Of a stretch of DNA of 5,161 nucleotides, positions 1-4,430 are shown one piece after another. Position numbers and translations under genes: made by a program. Under the pieces are notes generated by a model. It made no database searches, had not been told where the DNA came from, and saw nothing but the letters and a program-made list of their open reading frames with translations. The stretch spans positions 1-5,161 of the forward strand of contig DJXY01000127.1 of NCBI GenBank assembly GCA_002449915.1, written 5' to 3'. This DNA comes from Oribacterium sp. UBA6992 (GTDB lineage Bacteria; Bacillota; Clostridia; Lachnospirales; Lachnospiraceae). Position 1 is the stretch's first letter. Each line of letters starts with the position of its first letter.

Positions 1-954
1 ATTCCGGAGCTGTGCGAGAAGTCCAGCTGGCTGGGCGGCATCACAGGTGACTCAGGAGACGAATGGGAGAACATGGCAGGCCGTGTTATCCAGTTTACAA
101 GGGACCGCGTGGAAAAGGAGCTGGATACATGTCCATGGGATATTGTTGGCAGCGAGCTGTGCAATATGACGACCAGCATGTTCACAGCCAATTTTGATCT
201 GGCTTCATCTAATGGAACAGAAAATGAAGTTGCCCTCAATATGTGCCAGGCCAGAGGCTGCGGAAACAAGCACTGCAGAGTAGTTGCAGAGCGACGCGAT
301 AAGTTCGGACTTCCAAAGCAGGAATGGCTGGAGCATATGCAGCAGCCGGTTAATCCAATCCATGACACCCCGAGAGAGCGTATGGTGAAGGAAGGCCAGT
401 GCCTGCGTAATGGCCAGTATACCCAGGCTTTCGGCGAGGAGACCTCACTGGAGGAAGCTTACCACTGGGTTGCACAGATGGGCTGGGTATGGTCAGTACA
501 GTTCCCGATGATGGCCATCAGGGATATGGCTCCTGATGAAGATGAATTCATGCGTGTTTTCAGAATCATATTTGCTACAGCCGGAAAAAACCAGTTCATA
601 GATCCGTTCGCAAAGGAAGGTCTCAGGCAGTATCTGGGCGTTCCTCACAGCATCGATGATAATGATGGCAGGATCCTCGGATCATACATCATGTATATGC
701 TGGACGTTCAGCAGGTTCCTTACCAGATGGAGAGATGGACAGAGGACGAGACCTGGATTCGTCTTAAGACAGAAGACTTTACTGCACGTTATGAGATGGC
801 TCCGCTGGACGAACTGGTAGATGCATATGAGGCTCAGTGGAACGGCGCTGCTAAGACACTGGTATCTCCGGAATGGTCATGCGTGATAGAAGGCCGTGAT
901 GATGAGGATATGATCATCAAGGTAATCCGCAAAGAAGACCTAAGAATGGTTTAA
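1..954 (+). CDS. Cysteine-rich protein of unknown function, 5' end outside window
   Basis: I do not recognise this family with certainty. The frame is open from base 1, and the 24 codons before the ATG at 73 read like ordinary protein (LGGITGD, DEWEN), so the gene probably starts upstream of the window. The ATG at 73 has only a poorly spaced AGGAG (54-58). Counting from Met73, a cysteine-rich segment spans about residues 20-68: CPW at 20, C30, then C58, C63 and C68 spaced four residues apart (C-x4-C-x4-C), ending in CRVVAE. This resembles small metal-binding or 4-vinyl-reductase-like (V4R) cysteine patterns, but that is only a resemblance. The C-terminal third, around YQMERWTEDETW to IIKVIRKE, looks like a second copy of the same fold that has lost most of its cysteines. 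There is no signal peptide or membrane segment in the visible part, so it is likely cytoplasmic. The stop TAA (952-954) overlaps the SD of the next gene, implying co-transcription with the GcvT-like and SDR genes. Confidence 0.8.
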   Translation: MPELCEKSSWLGGITGDSGDEWENMAGRVIQFTRDRVEKELDTCPWDIVGSELCNMTTSMFTANFDLASSNGTENEVALNMCQARGCGNKHCRVVAERRDKFGLPKQEWLEHMQQPVNPIHDTPRERMVKEGQCLRNGQYTQAFGEETSLEEAYHWVAQMGWVWSVQFPMMAIRDMAPDEDEFMRVFRIIFATAGKNQFIDPFAKEGLRQYLGVPHSIDDNDGRILGSYIMYMLDVQQVPYQMERWTEDETWIRLKTEDFTARYEMAPLDELVDAYEAQWNGAAKTLVSPEWSCVIEGRDDEDMIIKVIRKEDLRMV

Positions 955-968
955 AGGAGGGAAGGACA

Positions 969-1958
969 ATGTTATTCAAAGATGATAAAACAGCACGTCT
1001 GGACGCAGAAACCATCCGCAAGGGAGTTGGCTGGTACAGGTGGACTCATGACTTGGTTGAAGTAACAGGAAAGGATGCCCTTGAGGTACTTAATAATATA
1101 TTTGTCAGCAACATTGGAAAGGTTGCTGCAGGCAGGACCAAATATACTGCCATGCTTAATGAAGACGGTGAGATTATCGACGATGTGATCGTTATGCATA
1201 TGAGCGAAGATATATACTGGGTGTCAACCCTTTACGGACCGCGCCTGATCCCGTGGATCGAGGCTCATGCAGAAGGAAAAGACATACAGACAAAGATCAT
1301 CACATATGACTGGGATATGTATGCAGTGCAGGGTCCGGATTCACCGAAGGCTATGGAACTCCTTCTGGAGCAGCCTGTCAGCGAAATGAAGAGATTTGCA
1401 GTTGCAGAAAACGCCATTGCAGGAATCCCTGTATATATTCATCGTTCAGGATTTACCGGTGAAAATGGTTTTGAAGTATACTGCGCAGCTGATAAGACTA
1501 CAGAAATCCGTGGACTGATTGCTAAGGCAGTGGAGGCAGCCGGCGGCCGTGAGATATATACCCTGGAGGTATATGTACGTTCGATTCCTATGGAAAAAGG
1601 TTTTGCCCTTAAGCAGGATTTCAAACATCTCAATCCATTCGAGTGCGGCATGGGTTGGTCGGTAGATCTGGACAAGGACTTCATCGGAAAGGAAGCAACA
1701 CTGCAGATCAAAGAGAATCCACGCTGGCGCATGGCAGGACTTGAGTTTGAATGGGAGTCCACAGAGGACATCTCCATATGGGAGAGGGTTTATCTGTATG
1801 GCGTGGAGGTCGGCAGATGTGCTCAGGCTATCTATGGATATACAGTTGATAAGAATATAGGCTTTGCAACACTGCGAGCCGATGTTCCGGACGGGGCAAA
1901 GGTTACAGTAGGACCGAACGGCTCTCCTGCAACGGTTGTAAGCAAGGTATTTTGTTAG
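969..1958 (+). CDS. GcvT-like aminomethyltransferase-family protein (putative THF-dependent demethylase)
   Basis: A 329-residue member of the GcvT/aminomethyltransferase fold, which binds tetrahydrofolate and accepts a one-carbon unit. Visible family signatures are MLNEDGEIIDDVIV near residues 62-75, holding the conserved Asp of the folate site, HRSGFTGENGFEVY near 158-171 (T-protein SRTGYTGEDGxE), and the C-terminal barrel segment GYTVDKNIGFA. The usual RLEAGL motif of the glycine-cleavage T-protein reads TLEVYV here, so the Arg is missing. The protein is somewhat shorter than typical GcvT (about 360-370). No GcvH or GcvP is nearby. Known relatives outside glycine cleavage include LigM/DesA aromatic O-demethylases and DmdA. 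A demethylase or C1-transfer role acting with the neighbouring SDR is therefore inferred, with the substrate unknown. The start is fixed by AAAGGAGG (953-960), eight bases before the ATG. The SD overlaps the upstream stop codon. Fold call is confident, reaction is not. Confidence 0.88.
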   Translation: MLFKDDKTARLDAETIRKGVGWYRWTHDLVEVTGKDALEVLNNIFVSNIGKVAAGRTKYTAMLNEDGEIIDDVIVMHMSEDIYWVSTLYGPRLIPWIEAHAEGKDIQTKIITYDWDMYAVQGPDSPKAMELLLEQPVSEMKRFAVAENAIAGIPVYIHRSGFTGENGFEVYCAADKTTEIRGLIAKAVEAAGGREIYTLEVYVRSIPMEKGFALKQDFKHLNPFECGMGWSVDLDKDFIGKEATLQIKENPRWRMAGLEFEWESTEDISIWERVYLYGVEVGRCAQAIYGYTVDKNIGFATLRADVPDGAKVTVGPNGSPATVVSKVFC

Positions 1959-1967
1959 GAGGCAGAT

Positions 1968-2729
1968 ATGGGAAGATTAGATGGAAAAGTATGCGTGATC
2001 ACAGGTGCGTCTGCCGGAATCGGACGCGCAACAGTGTTACTGTTCGCACAGGAAGGCGCAAAGGTAATGGCAGCTGCAAGACGTAAGGAGCAGCTGGAAG
2101 AACTGGTAAAGGAGTGCGAAGGACTTCCGGGAGAAGTTGATTACTGCGTAACAGACGTAGGTGATGCAGCATCGGATGCGAACCTGATAAAGGCAGCTGT
2201 GGAGAGATTTGGCAGGCTGGATATTGCGGTAAACAATGCAGGTGTTATGGATGACAATACCGCCATTGCAGATATGTCTGATGAAATGCTGCAGAAGGTA
2301 TTCCAAATCAATACCTTTGGCCTGATGTACTGCTTGCGCGAGGAATGCAAACAGTTCCTTGCCCAGGGAGACGGAGGCGTGATCGTTAATATCTGTTCTG
2401 TTGGCGCAACCCATCAGACAGCAGGAGCAGCATACTGCGCAAGCAAGGGCGCAGTTCTGTCAGTCACAAAGAACACAGCCTATATGTACAAGGATGCTGA
2501 GATACGCTGCAATGCACTTTCACCTGGCGGAGTGGTAACGGACATTCCTCTGGTAATGCCGCCTGCAGATGAGTTCGGTTTCTCCAGGACATCTGAGCTG
2601 CTGAACTTCTCGGGTGAGCTGGCAATGCCGGAAGACCTGGCAGATGCCATCCTGTTCCTTGCAAGTGACCAGTCACGTTATATAAACGGAGTAGAGCTTA
2701 AATGCGACGGCGGCTGGACAAGCTTCTGA
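1968..2729 (+). CDS. Short-chain dehydrogenase/reductase (SDR), classical type
   Basis: A 253-residue cytoplasmic Rossmann-fold oxidoreductase of the usual length for classical SDRs. The cofactor motif TGASAGIG lies at residues 12-19, the structural NNAG at 89-92, and the catalytic tetrad is visible as N115, S144, Y156 and K160 (YCASK). The SPGGVVTD loop follows the active site, and the C-terminal INGVELKCDGGW is typical. Arg38-Arg39 at the end of the second beta strand, with no Asp there, suggests NADP(H) preference; this is an inference. The SDR fold does not reveal the substrate: hydroxy/keto groups of sterols, sugars, aromatics or acyl chains are all possible. AGGAGG (1957-1962) overlaps the TAG of the GcvT-like gene and sits six bases before the ATG, so the two are almost certainly translated from one message. 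It probably oxidises or reduces a substrate or product of the same pathway. Confidence 0.93.
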   Translation: MGRLDGKVCVITGASAGIGRATVLLFAQEGAKVMAAARRKEQLEELVKECEGLPGEVDYCVTDVGDAASDANLIKAAVERFGRLDIAVNNAGVMDDNTAIADMSDEMLQKVFQINTFGLMYCLREECKQFLAQGDGGVIVNICSVGATHQTAGAAYCASKGAVLSVTKNTAYMYKDAEIRCNALSPGGVVTDIPLVMPPADEFGFSRTSELLNFSGELAMPEDLADAILFLASDQSRYINGVELKCDGGWTSF

Positions 2730-2792
2730 TAAAGCAAAAGGCCGTCTGAAAACATTAGATAAAAAAATAATCATTATAAAGGAGGAAATATC

Positions 2793-3005
2793 ATGTCATT
2801 TTCACTTGATTCAAAAGTAAAGGAAATCTTAAAGGATCCACGCGCTTGCGCAGTACTGGACAAATATGCTGAGGGTGCTTCCAAAAACCCGCAGATGAAA
2901 CTGGTAGGCGGACTTACTCTCCGCAAACTTGCAAGTTTCCCACAGTCAGCATATCTGCAGCCGCATCTTGAGGAACTGGACAAAGAACTTCAGGCAATAG
3001 AGTAA
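2793..3005 (+). CDS. Small soluble protein of 70 residues, unknown function
   Basis: A 70-residue protein with a textbook SD, AAAGGAGGA (2778-2786), six bases before its ATG, and no better start. It is hydrophilic, mostly helical in appearance, with one cysteine (C19) and no membrane segment or signal. Visible pattern: a DPRACAVLDKY helix (residues 15-25), a linker with NPQMKLVGG (32-40), then LTLRKLASFPQ (41-51) and an acidic C-terminal helix ending EELDKELQAIE. From memory, a similar pattern (xxDPxAxAVLxKxxPGxxxNPQ, then MTLRQL) occurs as a short C-terminal module attached to some glycosidases, esterases and other enzymes. Here it stands alone, so it could be a small subunit or accessory piece of one of the operon enzymes. 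It lies 63 bases after the SDR gene in the same direction and is probably the last gene of the operon. Function not known. Confidence 0.85.
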   Translation: MSFSLDSKVKEILKDPRACAVLDKYAEGASKNPQMKLVGGLTLRKLASFPQSAYLQPHLEELDKELQAIE

Positions 3006-3136
3006 ACTTCCTCAAGGGTTTCAGTTATCTGAATATGACTGAAAGTTCCAAAGGGGCAACGCAAATTGCCTGGCATAGCATTTAATTGAGCTATGGCACA
3101 AAATTAGCCTTATTATTGGATTTTTGCAAATATAAT
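3006..3136 (+). other. Non-coding stretch with small hairpins, likely 3' UTR of the operon
   Basis: No credible gene. The only ATG-led frame (3035, 16 codons) lacks an SD. Short inverted repeats are visible: TTTCAGT (3019-3025) with ACTGAAA (3038-3044), GGCAA (3055-3059) with TTGCC (3066-3070), and CATAGC (3074-3079) with GCTATG (3090-3095). None is followed by a T run, so the message probably continues to the terminator starting at 3137. A TATAAT at 3131-3136 has no convincing -35 and abuts the terminator stem, so I do not call a promoter. Confidence 0.5.
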
Positions 3137-3187
3137 AGACCTATGGCACACTTTTGGATGGAATTTGTGCCATAGGTCTGTTTTTTT
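3137..3187 (+). terminator. Intrinsic terminator after the four-gene operon
   Basis: A perfect 14-base stem, AGACCTATGGCACA (3137-3150), pairs with TGTGCCATAGGTCT (3166-3179) around a 15-base loop. The stem can be extended by a G-U and two A-U pairs. Seven T residues follow at 3181-3187. Reading the minus strand there is no T run, so it works in the plus direction only. It is the first convincing stop signal downstream of the 70-residue gene, about 130 bases away. Confidence 0.88.
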
Positions 3188-3212
3188 AGTGGCAATGTAA
3201 GTGGCAGCTGAC

Positions 3213-3368
3213 AGAGAAAGACGAAACTCCTTGATTTGAGCGAACTGAGGCTTGCGGACGGTCAAGCTGGCTTGACCGGACATAAGCCGAAAACGGACAG
3301 CGAGCGTTAGCGAGCTATTAGGCTTAAGGCAGTTTCAACTCAATCCTTCGAGCCCCGTCTATCGCTCT
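3213..3368 (+). repeat. Long interrupted inverted repeat, possible structured RNA element
   Basis: The two ends fold on each other through nested helices: AGAG 3213-3216 with CTCT 3365-3368, AGACG 3219-3223 with CGTCT 3356-3360, CTC 3227-3229 with GAG 3350-3352, TTGAG 3236-3240 with CTCAA 3339-3343, and AACTG 3243-3247 with CAGTT 3330-3334. Inside lie a perfect 8-base hairpin with a CTGG loop (CGGTCAAG 3259-3266 with CTTGACCG 3271-3278) and TAAGCC 3283-3288 with GGCTTA 3321-3326. The latter encloses a short direct repeat AGCGAG (3299-3304 and 3309-3314). No protein frame of note is present. A terminator follows seven bases later. It could be a small RNA, a leader element, or a degenerate mobile hairpin element; the sequence alone does not decide. 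I matched it to no known RNA family. Confidence 0.5.
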
Positions 3369-3374
3369 AAATTC

Positions 3375-3402
3375 AAGGACTTCCAATCGGAAGTCCTTTT
3401 TT
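3375..3402 (+). terminator. Intrinsic terminator ending the structured element
   Basis: A perfect 10-base stem, AAGGACTTCC (3375-3384) with GGAAGTCCTT (3389-3398), has an AATC tetraloop and a run of six T at 3397-3402. It is a compact, strong plus-strand terminator with no gene directly before it, so it most likely ends the structured transcript at 3213-3368. Otherwise it is a second stop for read-through from the operon. Confidence 0.88.
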
Positions 3403-3497
3403 GTTTAACTTAAGGTTCAACATTTCAAATTGAGAAAAAACTGCAATATTAATCATACTATAATCATTCCAAGAAATCTGGATTTGGTGCGCAGAGG
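3403..3497. other. AT-rich spacer, possible promoter region for the next gene
   Basis: No gene is visible. A perfect TATAAT lies at 3459-3464. The nearest -35-like hexamer, TTGAGA (3430-3435), is 23 bases upstream, which is too far for a standard sigma-70 promoter. It lies downstream of the second terminator and upstream of the repeats, so a promoter for the 3637 gene is expected about here, but only the -10 is convincing. Confidence 0.3.
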
Positions 3498-3604
3498 ACT
3501 GCAGCTAGATCCGTTTCGTGACCCTGTTTGAACGGTATCACTGCAGCTAGATCCGACTCGTGACCCTGTTTACATACTTAAAAGGGGTCATGAAACGCAT
3601 TTAG
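3498..3604. repeat. Three-copy repeat (two direct, one inverted) upstream of the TIGR04076 gene
   Basis: Copy 1 (3498-3529) and copy 2 (3540-3571) match at 30 of 32 bases with a 42-base period. They begin ACTGCAGCTAGATCCG and end GTGACCCTGTTT. A third, more diverged copy of about 24 bases runs in inverse orientation at 3581-3604 (core GGGTCATGAAACG at 3585-3597). Copy 3 can pair with copy 1 over 21 positions with one mismatch (counting wobbles), or with copy 2 over the same span with three mismatches and a loop of about 16 bases. The block ends 19 bases before the SD of the next gene. It may be a set of protein-binding sites or a switchable mRNA leader hairpin. No T run follows, so it is not a terminator. 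Confidence 0.8.
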
Positions 3605-3636
3605 CAATAACTTCCAGTTTGTAGAGGAGAGAACAT

Positions 3637-4047
3637 ATGCAACATGAATGTAGAATTACGGTTCTGGAGACAAAGGTTTTTGCGGATCTGCAGGAAAAAT
3701 ATCTGGCTGATCCGAAGTCGGGTCCTTGCCCGTGTTTCAAGGCCGGGGATACGTTTCTTCTGAAACGGACGCCGAAGCAGGATGATTTTTATCATTTGAT
3801 GAATGGAAAGTTTTGCGGCGAAGCGTGGGATGCGAATAGCCGATATGTTTATAGTGCTTTGCAAGGCGGGGCCATTATGAAAAATTGGACCAATGATGAC
3901 CGCATGATGATTGCATGCTGTAATGATGGAACGAGACCGGTAATCTTCAAGATCGAACGAATCGATATTCCGGAGACTCAGGAAGAAGAGGAATGGCTCT
4001 CAAAGCAGAATTTCAAAAACAGCACAGACGATGCGTATACAGGTTAG
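3637..4047 (+). CDS. TIGR04076 family protein
   Basis: A 136-residue cytoplasmic protein matching the TIGR04076 pattern. It has an N-terminal CRITVLETK strand (residues 5-13), CPCF at 31-34 followed by KAGDTFLL, FCGEAWDANSRYV at 59-71, a SALQGG turn at 73-78, and the strongly conserved MIACCNDGTRPVIFKIERI block at 91-109. Cys31, Cys33, Cys60 and the Cys94-Cys95 pair could bind metal or act in redox chemistry, but the family has no established function that I know of. The acidic tail after residue 110 (ETQEEEEWLSK) is longer and less conserved-looking. AGAGGAGA (3623-3630) lies six bases before the ATG and fixes the start. The gene stands alone, downstream of the three-copy repeat, and converges on the acyltransferase remnant. 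Confidence 0.88.
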   Translation: MQHECRITVLETKVFADLQEKYLADPKSGPCPCFKAGDTFLLKRTPKQDDFYHLMNGKFCGEAWDANSRYVYSALQGGAIMKNWTNDDRMMIACCNDGTRPVIFKIERIDIPETQEEEEWLSKQNFKNSTDDAYTG

Positions 4048-4107
4048 GAACGCGGCATAAGTAGGGAACCTATGAAACTTAAAGAACTTATTGTTGAAAG
4101 GATATAA

Positions 4108-4323
4108 TTAGCTTTGCGTGCCGGCTTTTTCCTTTGTGATATATCGTTTGTGTACCAGGCCGGACAGAAAGATAAAGGCTGGCATATGAAACAAATAGAT
4201 CCAAAGCGTGACCGACCTGACCATATACGAATCAGATACATAGTCAGATGTCATATGGCCGATCACGACCAAAAAAATCAGTATGGCTTTTGCGTTATCA
4301 AATTGATAGATCCGTTCCTTCAA
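4108..4323 (-). pseudogene. Truncated membrane acyltransferase (acyltransferase 3 family), N-terminal remnant
   Basis: The 71-residue frame starts like an intact acyltransferase 3 protein: YQFDNAKAILIFLVVIGH (residues 6-23), carrying the conserved His of the first membrane helix, then LWIYLFHMPAFIFLSG (40-55), the second signature helix, and a basic loop KRYITKEKA. It stops at TAA (4108-4110), whereas full-length members have more than 300 residues. I place the start at TTG 4323 because GAGGTG (4330-4335, minus strand) lies six bases before it; the in-frame GTG at 4332 overlaps that SD. Shifting by one base near the 3' end opens a hydrophobic frame (about 4044-4115, containing YILSTISSLSFIGSLL), which suggests a frameshift plus loss of the rest. 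It would be an integral membrane protein that O-acylates a cell-surface sugar or polymer if whole. As it stands it is very likely non-functional. Confidence 0.7.
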
Positions 4324-4329
4324 AATCAG

Positions 4330-4335
4330 CACCTC
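4330..4335 (-). promoter_or_regulatory. Ribosome binding site deciding a TTG start for the acyltransferase remnant
   Basis: On the minus strand GAGGTG is followed by six bases and then TTG (4323-4321), a good SD spacing. It makes the GTG at 4332-4330 an unlikely start because that codon lies within the SD itself. Confidence 0.55.
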
Positions 4336-4402
4336 GTTTAAAGATTATTCTACAACTATGCCGAAAAAAACAAAGTCTGTTTCGTGCCGGGCGGAGAGGT
4401 TG

Positions 4403-4408
4403 TATAAT
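4403..4408 (+). promoter_or_regulatory. Candidate -10 box upstream of the CPBP protease gene
   Basis: A perfect TATAAT preceded by GTTG sits in the gap between the divergent acyltransferase remnant and the CPBP gene. The best -35 at a 17-base spacing is TTTCGT (4380-4385), a poor match to TTGACA. If it is used, transcription starts around 4415, leaving a very short leader that contains the SD. Confidence 0.3.
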
Positions 4409-4430
4409 GAGAAAAAGAGGAGGGTAAGGA

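Noticed and set aside
1968..2729. Assigning the SDR as a bile-acid hydroxysteroid dehydrogenase or another named enzyme
   Set aside because: The catalytic and cofactor motifs are general to classical SDRs, and nothing in the visible sequence fixes the substrate.
3131..3136. TATAAT as a promoter -10
   Set aside because: There is no -35 at a sensible spacing, and a transcript would begin within the terminator stem at 3137-3179.
3101..3260. Minus-strand open frame across the terminator and structured element (AQIKEFRLSLSAATYIAT...)
   Set aside because: It has no SD or start codon, runs through the terminator hairpin and matches no family I know; it is a chance frame.
3330..3370. CCTTCGAGCCCCGT looked like a tRNA or tmRNA T-arm
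   Set aside because: The bases around TTCGA do not form a five-base T stem, and no acceptor, D or anticodon arms at tRNA spacing are present on either strand.
3498..3604. CRISPR array
   Set aside because: There are only two direct copies with a 10-base gap and an inverted third copy, no regular spacers and no cas genes.
4114..4341. Plus-strand 75-residue frame opposite the acyltransferase remnant
   Set aside because: It is a shadow of the minus-strand frame, which carries clear acyltransferase helices and its own SD; the plus-strand frame has no SD and an unnatural composition.
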